From Chloroflexota bacterium (GTDB lineage Bacteria; Chloroflexota; Anaerolineae; Aggregatilineales; Phototrophicaceae), in the NCBI GenBank assembly GCA_026707665.1, contig JAPOWK010000117.1, positions 16,901 through 80,900 of the forward strand: DNA of 64,000 nt, given 5' to 3'. The notes beneath the pieces are model-generated. The model was given only the letters and a program-made list of their open reading frames with translations. It was not told where the DNA came from and did not search any database. Below are positions 36,918 through 46,425 of this stretch, piece after piece (within the stretch, counting starts at the first letter, position 1; each line of letters begins with the position of its first letter). Position numbers and translations under genes: made by a program.

Positions 36918-37775
36918 TCACTCGACTCGCTTGCGCCACAACTCCATATCGTTGCCGTTGCGAAAAAAACCGTAGCGTTCGTATAGTCGCTGCGAGGGCA
37001 GATTTCTCAATTGCGTGTTGACGGAAAGTTCCGCCAAATTCCAGTTGCGGAATGCAAGCATTAGCTGATGCATGAGGGCGGAGGCGATTCCCATGCGTTG
37101 ATGCGCCGGGTGCACCGCCAGGCGCGCGAGATGCCCCACACCCTCCTGGCGCGTGCTCAGCTGATAGGCGACTAATTCGTCATCCCGCGTCGCCACAGTT
37201 GCGCTTGCCGCGCTGCGAATGGCCTGCCAAATATCGTATTCCGCCAGCTGCCATGGCGCGCCAAATGCCAGGCGGTCAATCTCCATGATGCCATCGACGT
37301 CTCTCAGGTCCGCCGCCCGAATGCTCGCGGATATCTTGGGCGCCGCTCCGATGCGATTGCCGATATGGCTCATGGTAATGATATCGTCTTCGCAGCTGAA
37401 ACCACGCTCGCGCAGGTAGGTGGGCAGCCAGTTGGTGATCATGAGAATCGCGATATCGCTTATCCCCAAGGCGGGGCAGCGGGCTTCGGCGGCTTCGCAG
37501 AGCTCGCGCACAATCAAGCCAGGCATCCTGCCGCCGCGAATGCCGAGTAGCCGGATCCAGCTCCAGCCGTCAATAGGCAGCGAAAGTCCCAAATAGCCGA
37601 CCAATTGTTCTCCATGCCAGGCGAGCAAGACGGCGCCCATTTCGCCGTCCAGCCATTGGTCGGTTTCGTACCAATCGAGGTGCTTGTGCGTCCACTGGCT
37701 GTGCCAGGCGAGGTCAAGCAGCGCGCTGCGGTGTCGGCGCTCGTAGCCGCTGATCTTCAAGCGCGTGCCCAGCAT
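36918..37775 (-). CDS. GNAT family N-acetyltransferase
   Basis: LARLAVHPAHQRMGIASALMHQLMLAFRNWNLAELSVNTQLRNLPSQRLYERYGF. Confidence 0.9.
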   Translation of the reverse strand: MLGTRLKISGYERRHRSALLDLAWHSQWTHKHLDWYETDQWLDGEMGAVLLAWHGEQLVGYLGLSLPIDGWSWIRLLGIRGGRMPGLIVRELCEAAEARCPALGISDIAILMITNWLPTYLRERGFSCEDDIITMSHIGNRIGAAPKISASIRAADLRDVDGIMEIDRLAFGAPWQLAEYDIWQAIRSAASATVATRDDELVAYQLSTRQEGVGHLARLAVHPAHQRMGIASALMHQLMLAFRNWNLAELSVNTQLRNLPSQRLYERYGFFRNGNDMELWRKRVE

Positions 37776-39208
37776 CAGGACTGCGACTTCATCCGTTTGA
37801 CGTAGCTGCCGACCGGGTCCAGATCTAACCAGTCGCAGAGCCGCCGATCAAACAGACGGGTGGCAAGGCGGGGCGAATCTTCCTCTATCATTTGCCTGGT
37901 TTCGGATGTGGTGAAGACAGTTGGACGCTTTGACAGATATCGGAAATCAATGATTTGAAACAGCTTTTCCTTAGACCAGGAAGTCGCGTTTGTCAGGCTC
38001 AGGTCATCCAGAATCAATATCGGAATGCCGAGAATATCCTGGAAGCGCTTGTCGAAACGCGAACGAGACTGCGGATCGAAGGCTTGTCTCAGATAATCCA
38101 GCAAATCCGGAGCGGTGGTAAACATGACATCCTTGCCGCGTTCATTGAGATCATTGGAGATGGACGCGGCCAAATGCGTTTTGCCCGATCCATAGTCGCC
38201 CAGGAAGCACAGCCAGCCGCGCGGATCCTGCGCCCATGTTCTCGCCATACGCAGCGCAGTTTTCAAACTGGCTTTCTCATCATTGTCCAAGCTGTCAATT
38301 GAAAAAGTATCGAAGCGCATTTCCTGGTAAAGCCGCAGATCATTGAAACGCATGTCGAGCGACTGCGTGCGTGCCACTCGGCGATAATCTGGCGCGTTGA
38401 TCCTGATGTGCTTGACGATTTCGCCCTGCATCATGCGGCTGCTGATGCGCGGATCAAGGTCGTCAAAAGGCGTGTTGGTGGTTACCACGGTCGGCAGACG
38501 ATTGACATGGCGGAAGTTCAGCAGCTGGAACAGCTTTTCCTTCGCCCAGCCGCTGGGATTCTCAACGCCCAGGTCATCGAGCACTAGTAAAGGTACGTTA
38601 CGTATGCGCTCGAAATAGGCGTCAAAGGAGGCTTCGGATTCGGGACCAAAGGTGGCGCGCAACAAGTCTAGCAGATCGGGCGCGGTGATGAATATGACCT
38701 GCTCGCCATAGAGTTCCAAGCGTGTGTTGGCGATGGCAACAGCAAGGTGCGTCTTGCCAGACCCGTAGGGTCCTTCGTATACAAGCCAGCCGATCGGGTC
38801 TTCCGCATAGCCTTCCGCGACCGATTTCGCGTTGTAGAGCGAGGTCACGTTGTTTGGCGTATAGCTTCCGCCGAGGTGGCTGACTCGAAAGTTTTCGAAG
38901 GTCTTGTCGCGGTAGCCGTCAAGATTGCCGAAACGGCGCAGGCGTTCGTGCATGGCCCGGTCGTCTTCGACCGGATGATTGGGGCAGCGCTGAAAGCGGC
39001 CGAAGCGCGGGTCGGCAACAGGAACGTCGAGCGTGTAGACGCCTTTGCCGTCGCAGAGCGGGCAGGGCAGGTCGCGATTTTCCGGATCGTAACATACGAA
39101 GTCAATTGGATATTCAGGTTCTTCGTTAGCCCGGTGGCTAGATGTTGGCGTTCCGTTATCTTGACCGGCTAGGTTTGCGTCGTCCAAGGCGTCGCCCAGG
39201 TTTCTCAC
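37775..39208 (-). CDS. DnaC/DnaI-like helicase loader with two tandem AAA+ domains and N-terminal Zn-binding region
   Basis: Two Walker A motifs GPYGSGKTHLAVAIAN and GDYGSGKTHLAASISN; two Walker B VPLLVLDDLG and IPILILDDLS; CPLCDGKG...RCPNH. Confidence 0.9.
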   Translation of the reverse strand: MRNLGDALDDANLAGQDNGTPTSSHRANEEPEYPIDFVCYDPENRDLPCPLCDGKGVYTLDVPVADPRFGRFQRCPNHPVEDDRAMHERLRRFGNLDGYRDKTFENFRVSHLGGSYTPNNVTSLYNAKSVAEGYAEDPIGWLVYEGPYGSGKTHLAVAIANTRLELYGEQVIFITAPDLLDLLRATFGPESEASFDAYFERIRNVPLLVLDDLGVENPSGWAKEKLFQLLNFRHVNRLPTVVTTNTPFDDLDPRISSRMMQGEIVKHIRINAPDYRRVARTQSLDMRFNDLRLYQEMRFDTFSIDSLDNDEKASLKTALRMARTWAQDPRGWLCFLGDYGSGKTHLAASISNDLNERGKDVMFTTAPDLLDYLRQAFDPQSRSRFDKRFQDILGIPILILDDLSLTNATSWSKEKLFQIIDFRYLSKRPTVFTTSETRQMIEEDSPRLATRLFDRRLCDWLDLDPVGSYVKRMKSQS

Positions 39209-39848
39209 GGCCCCGTCCTTCCTGCTGCCATCTGTCGAGTATCGCGCGAATATAACGCCAATTCCGCTTGTTGCCTTCGACCGCCAGCCGCATCGCCTCT
39301 TCGATCCAGCCCGGCGGATAATCCTTCTCCGCCTCTTTCAGCGCATCGATGATCATCGGTGTCAAGACGCCGATATTGTCCTCGTACAGACCGAAAATCG
39401 AGGGCCGCGCCGGCAGCAGCTCGATCTCCCGATCCGCCGACGGGCGCCACTCGCCCGCCAGTATCCGCTGCTGCAGCGCTCGGCCAGCGGAGTCAGCGCT
39501 GGTGTAGTAGCGTGTCATCTCGCCTCTAACATTAACTTCCGACGCGAGCAGCGTGCCGCGAGCCAGCATTTTGTCCAGCCCGCGCTGCAGCGCCTCCCGC
39601 GCCGTCAGGGATTCATCAATGATGGCGAGCCCGCGCATAAGCTGGTCGTCGGCCAGGAACTCGTCAAAGCGCAGAAAGCGGTAATCGCCCTCCTTCTGCT
39701 GGAGCGCCGCCAGGCAGAATATCGTCAGCTTGAGCTCGGCGAGATCGTCAATCGCTGGCAGAAGCTGGCTGAAGAAATGGGCGGGCAGCGCGACCGGCTC
39801 CATACCGTGAACGAGATTCTTGCCGTTCTTCGCAGCCATGCGCATCAA
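39156..39848 (-). CDS. DnaD-domain replication protein
   Basis: FGLYEDNIGVLTPMIIDALKEAEKDYPPGWIEEAMRLAVEGNKRNWRYIRAILDRWQQEG. Confidence 0.88.
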   Translation of the reverse strand: MMRMAAKNGKNLVHGMEPVALPAHFFSQLLPAIDDLAELKLTIFCLAALQQKEGDYRFLRFDEFLADDQLMRGLAIIDESLTAREALQRGLDKMLARGTLLASEVNVRGEMTRYYTSADSAGRALQQRILAGEWRPSADREIELLPARPSIFGLYEDNIGVLTPMIIDALKEAEKDYPPGWIEEAMRLAVEGNKRNWRYIRAILDRWQQEGRGREKPGRRLGRRKPSRSR

Positions 39849-41218
39849 TCCAGGTTGCTGATATCAGCGAGATTCAAATTGACTTTTCTGACGTCTTTGA
39901 AACGGGTATACGATTTTTCAAAATAAAGCTGGACGGCGCCAGTCGGTCCGTGACGGTGTTTTGACAGCAAGACGTCGGCTTGGTTGGGGAATTCGGTCGT
40001 ATCCGGATTGTAGACTTCATCGCGATAGAGGAAAAGCACGGCGTCGGCGTCTTGCTCAATGGTGCCGCTCTCGCGCAGATCGGAAAGCTGCGGGCGCTTG
40101 TCTTGCCGCTGCTCAACCGCGCGCGACAACTGGGCGGTCGAAAGCACGGTGACGTTTAACTCGCGCGCCAGTTCCTTCAGAGATCGGCTGATGTAGCTGA
40201 TCTCTTGCACGCGATTGTTCTCGTAGGCGCGGCCGGCCGACATCAACTGCATGTAATCGACCATGACGATATCAAGTCCATATTCATGCTGGAGCCGGCG
40301 ACATTTTGTGCGCATTTCGACTGGCGAAATTGAGGGCGTATCGTCTATGAAAAGCGGCAAATTGGAGATGCGCCCGATGGCTTCGGTCAAGCGCGTGTGC
40401 TCGCGCGCTGAGATTCTGGCTGTGCGCAATTGCTGAATGCCGATGCCGGTCTCCATGGAGATCAGGCGCTGAACCATTTGCTCGACGCCCATTTCCATAG
40501 TGAAGATGGCAACGCGGCGGTCTAGGCGCGCCACATTTAGAGCGACCGACAGCATCCAACTCGTTTTGCCCATGCCCGGGCGCCCAGCGAAGACGATAAG
40601 GTCCGATTTCTGAAAGCCGCCGAGCAAGCCGTCCAGGTCGTTGAAGCCTGTCGGCATGCCGATTGAGCCGACGCCGATCTCCAGCAGCCTTTCGAGCTCA
40701 TCATAATACTCGCTGGCGGCCGCTTCAATCGGCACGAATTCGCGCTTCATCTGATTATTGCTGACGGCGAAGAGCGCCTGTTCCGCTTCATCAATCACTT
40801 TGTCGATGGGCAATTCTTCGTCGAGCGCGAACTGGCGGATGCTGTCCGCGGCGCCCAGCATCTTGCGGCGCGTCGATGTGCGCGCCACCATCTCGCCGTA
40901 GACTTCAACGTGAATGGCGGTTGGGGTATTGTTTACCAAACTGGTCAAATAAGCTTGCCCACCGACCTCGTCCAGCAAGCCCATGTCTTGCAGCTCGCGC
41001 GGGAGCGTCACGTAATCGATGGCGTCATTGCGTTCTTGCAGGCGGCTTAAGGCGTTCCAGATATACTCGTGGCGCTTGATAAAGAAGTCTTCCGCCTTAA
41101 GAAAGGAGGCGACGCTGAGGAAGGCTTTTGGCTCCAACAGGATGGCGCCAAGTAAGGCCTGCTCGGCCTCCTGGCTCATCGGGGCTTGTAACGGTGTCCG
41201 CTGCGCTTGAAGGTCCAT
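39845..41218 (-). CDS. dnaB: Replicative DNA helicase
   Basis: PMSQEAEQALLGAILLEP; DLIVFAGRPGMGKTSWMLSVALNVA; STAQLSRAVEQRQDKRPQLSDLRESGTIEQDADAVLFLYRDE. Confidence 0.95.
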   Translation of the reverse strand: MDLQAQRTPLQAPMSQEAEQALLGAILLEPKAFLSVASFLKAEDFFIKRHEYIWNALSRLQERNDAIDYVTLPRELQDMGLLDEVGGQAYLTSLVNNTPTAIHVEVYGEMVARTSTRRKMLGAADSIRQFALDEELPIDKVIDEAEQALFAVSNNQMKREFVPIEAAASEYYDELERLLEIGVGSIGMPTGFNDLDGLLGGFQKSDLIVFAGRPGMGKTSWMLSVALNVARLDRRVAIFTMEMGVEQMVQRLISMETGIGIQQLRTARISAREHTRLTEAIGRISNLPLFIDDTPSISPVEMRTKCRRLQHEYGLDIVMVDYMQLMSAGRAYENNRVQEISYISRSLKELARELNVTVLSTAQLSRAVEQRQDKRPQLSDLRESGTIEQDADAVLFLYRDEVYNPDTTEFPNQADVLLSKHRHGPTGAVQLYFEKSYTRFKDVRKVNLNLADISNLD

Positions 41219-41326
41219 GAATGGCCTTCCACTGAGGATGACCGACAGTGGTCCCACTCCGGAGGACGGATCGCGACCGAGAATCGGAATATTGCTACTA
41301 TTTTAGACCAAAGAGTGGCTCAAAGA

Positions 41327-41872
41327 CTACTCTTCGTCTTCGAGATCTTCCAGGTTAAGGGTATCCACGAAGTCGGCAAAGGCGCTCAGCTTGCTCTCGT
41401 CGACGCGCTCGCCGCCTTCGCTTCTTTCGTGCAAGTCGTCAGCCAGCCCCAGAATCTCCGGCTCGACATTTCGGTCGGGGCGGATGCCGGCGCGGTCCAT
41501 CACGCTCTTGTCGACATAAATCGGAGCACTCAAGCGCACAGCCAGGGCGATGGCATCGCTGGGTCGGGCGTCAATCTCGATGGTATCGCCAGCCGCGTCA
41601 ATATTGATCACGGCGAAGAACACATCTTTGCTCAAATTATTGATGTAGATGTGCCGTACCGAACCGCCCATTTCCTGGATGGTGGACTTGAGCAGATCGT
41701 GGGTCAGCGGTCGTTCGCGCGCCATGCCCTGCAACTCCAGGGTTATCGCTTCCGACTCGAATTGACCAATCCAAATGGGCAAGTAACGCTCTTCATCAAC
41801 ATCGCGCAGCACGACCAACCGATGTTGCGACATCAGGCTTACCTGTACTCGATCCACGATCATTTCAATCAT
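41327..41872 (-). CDS. Bifunctional nuclease (DUF151) family protein
   Basis: LPIWIGQFESEAITLELQGMARERPLTHDLL; IDARPSDAIALAVRLSAPIYVDKSVM. Confidence 0.93.
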   Translation of the reverse strand: MIEMIVDRVQVSLMSQHRLVVLRDVDEERYLPIWIGQFESEAITLELQGMARERPLTHDLLKSTIQEMGGSVRHIYINNLSKDVFFAVINIDAAGDTIEIDARPSDAIALAVRLSAPIYVDKSVMDRAGIRPDRNVEPEILGLADDLHERSEGGERVDESKLSAFADFVDTLNLEDLEDEE

Positions 41873-42059
41873 AGTCCGGTCGCCTTACTCGAAATCAGTC
41901 CAATGCACATTATACACGGAAGTCGCGTCACTTCAAACTTTGGCTGACGTTCCGATGTCCCAATTTGCTCTCACTGGTACCCGTTCGGGCGAGGCGCTGC
42001 TTGTAAATACGAGCAGGGATTGGCTACACTCAACATCGGATTACGCGTGGGGAAACGTT

Positions 42060-42737
42060 GTGCATATTCTGTTGCTGATGCTCGTTGTGGCGCTGCTGGC
42101 GGCTTGCGCGAGCGTCCAAGAACTGGTTGTGCCTAGGCAGTCGCCGGAGCTGGGATTCCGCTTTGGCGAATTGATTTTTGAAGACGGTTTCGAAACCGGC
42201 TCTGAGTGGCGCGCATACGAAACGGGCGCCGATCTGTTCCTTGGCGTCCGCGCCGGCGCCTTCCGGGTTGAATTCAGCGGGCGACAATACGTCTGGTCGC
42301 AGCGTAACGGCCAGCACAGAAATGTCGTGGTTGAAGCGGATGTGCGGCAGATGTCGGATTACGATCACAACGGCTACGGATTGGCTTGCCGCCTGGATCC
42401 CGGCAACAGCGGGCGCGGCTATTTTTTCTTTATCAGCGGCGATGGTCATGCCAGCATTCGCTGGAGCAACGGGCGTTCGCTCGAGCCGATTGTTGCGGCG
42501 GCGCCGTCGGCCCATATTCGCCAGGGGCAGTCCAGCAATCGCTTGCGAGTCGTTTGCATTGACGATTACCTGGCGCTCTGGGTCAATGGTCGATTCGTGG
42601 CCGACGCCCGCGACAGCCGCACCGGGCAGGGCGAGGTCGGTTTGGCTGCTGTCATGAATTATGCGGGGGTGCGCCTCGCTGTTGACTTTGATGATATCAA
42701 GGTGTGGCGCGCCGCCCTTGACATGCGCGAATCGTAA
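42060..42737 (+). CDS. Predicted lipoprotein, LamG/DUF1080-like
   Basis: Lipobox LLAAC after hydrophobic segment; ELIFEDGFETGSEWRAYETG; ADARDSRTGQGEVGLAAVMNYAG. GTG start at 42060 inferred. Confidence 0.65.
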   Translation: MHILLLMLVVALLAACASVQELVVPRQSPELGFRFGELIFEDGFETGSEWRAYETGADLFLGVRAGAFRVEFSGRQYVWSQRNGQHRNVVVEADVRQMSDYDHNGYGLACRLDPGNSGRGYFFFISGDGHASIRWSNGRSLEPIVAAAPSAHIRQGQSSNRLRVVCIDDYLALWVNGRFVADARDSRTGQGEVGLAAVMNYAGVRLAVDFDDIKVWRAALDMRES

Positions 42738-42827
42738 GCGCGTCATTCGCGCAGGTGGTCGCAACATCTGCGGCGCCGCTGCGTATACTGCATGAGAGAG
42801 CGGCGGCAGCCAGTTGGACAAATCATG

Positions 42828-43664
42828 GGACTTGAAGACACGATAGCGGAAGCGATCGTCATGGCGATGGACGAGCTCGCCGGCAATCCGCAGCGCGCGG
42901 TGAAATCGGCGCTGGACTGTGATTCGCCCGCCCAATGGATCAAGCAGGAGACGACCAAACTGGCGGTCATCGGTGGCGTCGAGATGGTCGTGCCCGGTTT
43001 GCACGCGTTCACGATTCCGACCGGTGTCAGCTATCTCTTGCATAAGATGGGCTATATCAGCTGGGGGATTGGCGCGCTCAAGGGCGCTTACATTGTCGAG
43101 ACGGAAGCCTATTCTGACCTGCGGAATATCCTGGCGCTGTGGGCGAACGAGTCTGACTTCGATGCCAATATCATTGAGCATTTGGCGATTTCGCTTGAGG
43201 CTTTGCGCTGGGCGCTTTCTGCGGAGGGCCAAGCGGCGATGCCGGACCTGCTCGAGGCATCGGTCGATGCAACGACACTGCGCACTTACCATATTCTTCA
43301 GAAGCTGGCGGAGAACTTTGTCGCTGGCGATGAGCGGGGCTATGCAATCGCCAGCGCGATGTTGGGCGCGGAAGCGGCGACTCTTCTGCTTGATGCTGGC
43401 AAAGAGCATGTGAATCACCTGAATTGCGAAGTGATGCTGACACGACCGCTGGGGCGGAAAATCAGCCGCCGGCTGGCATACAAGCTGGCATCGCGGATTA
43501 GCGCCCGAGTCCCGGCGAAAATGATCGTCGGCTTCATCCCGGTCGCCGGGGCGATTGTCAATGCCTTGCTCAATGTGCAGACGATCCAGAGCATGGCGGA
43601 GGCGGCCGAAAAGTATTACGACCGCCGTTTGCAGCGCGTGCATCTGGAAGCGGCGATTCCTTGA
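42828..43664 (+). CDS. EcsC-like family protein
   Basis: VPAKMIVGFIPVAGAIVNALLNVQTIQSMAEAAEKYY resembles EcsC C-terminus; start at MGLEDTIAEA preferred. Confidence 0.55.
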   Translation, partial: GLEDTIAEAIVMAMDELAGNPQRAVKSALDCDSPAQWIKQETTKLAVIGGVEMVVPGLHAFTIPTGVSYLLHKMGYISWGIGALKGAYIVETEAYSDLRNILALWANESDFDANIIEHLAISLEALRWALSAEGQAAMPDLLEASVDATTLRTYHILQKLAENFVAGDERGYAIASAMLGAEAATLLLDAGKEHVNHLNCEVMLTRPLGRKISRRLAYKLASRISARVPAKMIVGFIPVAGAIVNALLNVQTIQSMAEAAEKYYDRRLQRVHLEAAIP

Positions 43665-43670
43665 GCTGAA

Positions 43671-44555
43671 TCAGCGTGTTTCTTCGGCCGCGCGCAACTC
43701 GCCGATCATCTCCAGCAGGATCGCCTTGAAGGCTTCCAGCTTGTCGGCGCTGTGCAGGTGATTCAAGGCGATCGCCGGTCTGCCATTTGCTTTGTCCGCT
43801 TTGAAGCGCTGCTTTTTTGGCAGCAGGTGGTTCAGTTGCCCCAGCGTGGCGGCGCGGACGCGCTTGCGGTCGAAGGGTTTGCGCGCGGCCAAGCGGTCGA
43901 GCGGGATCTGGGCGGATGGCTTTCGGCGATATGCCCGCACTGAGAATATTGTCACCAACTTTCCATTCAGATCGACGCGCGCGTGAAAGCCCGGATTGGT
44001 CGCCCCGCCAAAAGCCACTTCATCGGCGACGCCTCGCGCCCAATGGAAAAGATCGCGCGCAACCAGCGACGCGATGTCGCCGGCAGGAAGCTGCTGAAGG
44101 AAGGGAAAGAAATTCGCTTCGGCCGGTTCTCGCGAGATAGAGGAGATGGCTCGCGGTCTTGCCTCGCGTTCGGCGCGCAAAGCCTTATGTATGGAATCGA
44201 CAAGCTTCGCCATGCCGGCGGTGGGCTCGTGGCGCAGATCGCAATACTGGATGTTGATCAGGTGCAGTGGAATCAATATATCGGCGACCAGCGCGGTGAA
44301 CACCGGCTTGCGCAGCTGCCAGGCATAGAGGCATTCGCGCTCCACCCAGACCGATTGCGCGCTTGACTTCGAGAGCACAACGACTACGGCATCGCAGCGC
44401 TGGATCCCCGCTTGTATCTCGCAGAGCCAGTCGGCGCCGCCGCGGATATTCTCGTAGTCGACCCAGGCGCCGATTCCCGCGCGCCTCAGCGAGTCGGCGA
44501 TGAAGAGGGTTTCATCGCTGTCTTGATTGCTATGGCTGATGAAGACTTTAGGCAT
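43671..44555 (-). CDS. TIR-domain protein with uncharacterised C-terminal domain
   Basis: PKVFISHSNQDSDETLFIADSLRRAGIGAWVDYENIRGGADWLCEIQAGIQRCDAVVVVLSKSSAQSVWVERECLYA. Confidence 0.88.
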   Translation of the reverse strand: MPKVFISHSNQDSDETLFIADSLRRAGIGAWVDYENIRGGADWLCEIQAGIQRCDAVVVVLSKSSAQSVWVERECLYAWQLRKPVFTALVADILIPLHLINIQYCDLRHEPTAGMAKLVDSIHKALRAEREARPRAISSISREPAEANFFPFLQQLPAGDIASLVARDLFHWARGVADEVAFGGATNPGFHARVDLNGKLVTIFSVRAYRRKPSAQIPLDRLAARKPFDRKRVRAATLGQLNHLLPKKQRFKADKANGRPAIALNHLHSADKLEAFKAILLEMIGELRAAEETR

Positions 44556-44611
44556 GGGGTTTCGATTATGGGCAGTCAATCCTGCGCAAACTGATTCCTT
44601 CGTTAGGGCGA

Positions 44612-44643
44612 AAGCGGGCGAGCCACCGGCTCGCCCCTACAGG
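44612..44643. repeat. Intergenic palindromic repeat, family B
   Basis: GGCGAGCCACCGGCTCGCCCCTACAG. Confidence 0.75.
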
Positions 44644-44720
44644 TTCCGCAATCTTTTGGAGATTTCATTTTGGCGACTGTCATTCACGTTGCTCGCTTGG
44701 CAATACTTCTAATACGGCGT

Positions 44721-45914
44721 TCAGCGTTGGCTGAGGACGCCGTAGCGCTTGATTACATCGCGGGCGACGACCATGCGGTGCACCTCGGAGGCGCCGTCAT
44801 AAATGCGGAATGAGCGTGCCTTCTCGTACCAGCCAGAGAGGGGCAGATCGCGCGAGATGCCGCGTCCGCCGCAGATTTGCACACAGCGATCCAGCACGCG
44901 CCCTACAATCTCCGAGACTTGCAGCTTGGCGATCGATGTCTCGACGCGCGCCTGCTCGCCCTGCGCCAGCCGCCAAGCCGCTTCCTGGATCAGCAGCCGG
45001 CCCATCTTCAGCTCCATTTCCGAATCAGCCAGCATCCATTGGATTGACTGATGCCCGGTCAGCGCGCTTCCAAACGCGTCGCGTCCAGCGGCGTAGTCGG
45101 TGGCGATTTCGAGGGCGCGTTGGGCGATGCCGGTCCAGCGCATGCAGTGGGTCAAACGAGCCGGACCTAATCGCGATTGCGCCAGCATAAATCCTTGTCC
45201 CGCCTTGCCCAGGATGGCGCTATCGGGCAGGCGCAGATCTTCGTAACGAATCTCGACGTGCCCGCCGAAGTCCTTCGTGCCCATCACCGGCACATCGCGC
45301 AGGATTTTGATGCCGGGCGTGTCACGCGGCGCCAGAAACTGTGTGCAGCCTTGATAGGGATGCACGGCCGGATCCGTCACGGCCATGATGATGAAGAAGT
45401 CGGCGATTTCGCCATTGGTTGTGAGCCATTTATGCCCGTTGATGACCCAGTCGCCGCCATCGCGGACGGCGCGGGTCTGGATCATGCGCGGGTCGCTGCC
45501 GGCGCCGGGCGGCGGTTCGGTCATCGAAAAGGCGGAGAAGGTAGCGCCCTTCGCCAAGGGCACGAGGTAGCGCTCGGTTTGTTCTTCATTCGCCCAATGA
45601 TGCAGCAGGTGCATATTTCCTTCATCGGGCGCAGCGCAGTGAATGCCCAGGGGACCCAGCATGCTGCGCCCGGCCGCTTCAAATACGGGTACGATCTCCT
45701 GGATACTCAAGCCCATTCCGCCCCAGGCTTTGGGCATGGTCGGCGCCCAGAGCTTGGCCGCTTTCGCCTTGGCACGCAGTTCCTGCAGGATGTCCGCGTT
45801 CAGGTCCGTGTTCGTCCGCAGCAGCTCCGTCTCCACCGGAATGACTTCTCCGTCGACGAATTGACGGACGCGGTGGGCGATCGCCTCGACATGGCGCGGG
45901 ATGGTGAAATCCAT
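44721..45914 (-). CDS. Acyl-CoA dehydrogenase
   Basis: FSAFSMTEPPPGAGSDP; GDWVINGHKWLTTNGEIADFFI; QICGGRGISRDLPLSGWYEKARSFRIYDGASEVHRMVVAR. Confidence 0.93.
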   Translation of the reverse strand: MDFTIPRHVEAIAHRVRQFVDGEVIPVETELLRTNTDLNADILQELRAKAKAAKLWAPTMPKAWGGMGLSIQEIVPVFEAAGRSMLGPLGIHCAAPDEGNMHLLHHWANEEQTERYLVPLAKGATFSAFSMTEPPPGAGSDPRMIQTRAVRDGGDWVINGHKWLTTNGEIADFFIIMAVTDPAVHPYQGCTQFLAPRDTPGIKILRDVPVMGTKDFGGHVEIRYEDLRLPDSAILGKAGQGFMLAQSRLGPARLTHCMRWTGIAQRALEIATDYAAGRDAFGSALTGHQSIQWMLADSEMELKMGRLLIQEAAWRLAQGEQARVETSIAKLQVSEIVGRVLDRCVQICGGRGISRDLPLSGWYEKARSFRIYDGASEVHRMVVARDVIKRYGVLSQR

Positions 45915-46425
45915 TGGTTTCGACCTTTTAGGATTCGGGAGCATTGAACGGCGCGAGTATACCATAGGGCAGTCGGCCACAGTCGACTCCATTAGGCTTA
46001 GCAGACCGTTCGGCGCATGGTTCATGTATTCAAGATCAGTCGTATTCTCATTCCCGCTCTATTGAGAGCCGGTTGACAAATACGTGGTCGGATGTCGGCG
46101 GCAATTGCCATGTGCAATGTTTTTCCGGCGAATTGACGGTTTGACGCTCGGAAGTCCATTTTATGTCCGATACCGAAACTTTTTCGGACACACAGCGCTT
46201 TTTTGTGTCCGCACTTCCGGGTTCTGCCGTTGTCGAGTCGCGCTCTCTGTTGACGGTAACTTGGGCAGCTGAGCGATTGGCGAATAAATGGTCGCGCATG
46301 CAATTTCTCGAACGAAGAGATGACCATATCGAACAGAGCGTTCAAGCGCGGTTGGTATGGTAGCGCGGCGGATTTGCGCTGCAATCGGGCATCGCCTATA
46401 CTCGGCGCGACTCTAGGAGGGGCCC

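Noticed and set aside
42030-43643. 537-aa minus-strand ORF
   Set aside because: Shadow of the lipoprotein and EcsC-like genes; no recognisable domain.
46022-46384. 120-aa minus-strand ORF in the acyl-CoA dehydrogenase / nucleoside hydrolase gap
   Set aside because: Spans the palindromic non-coding block; no protein-like features.
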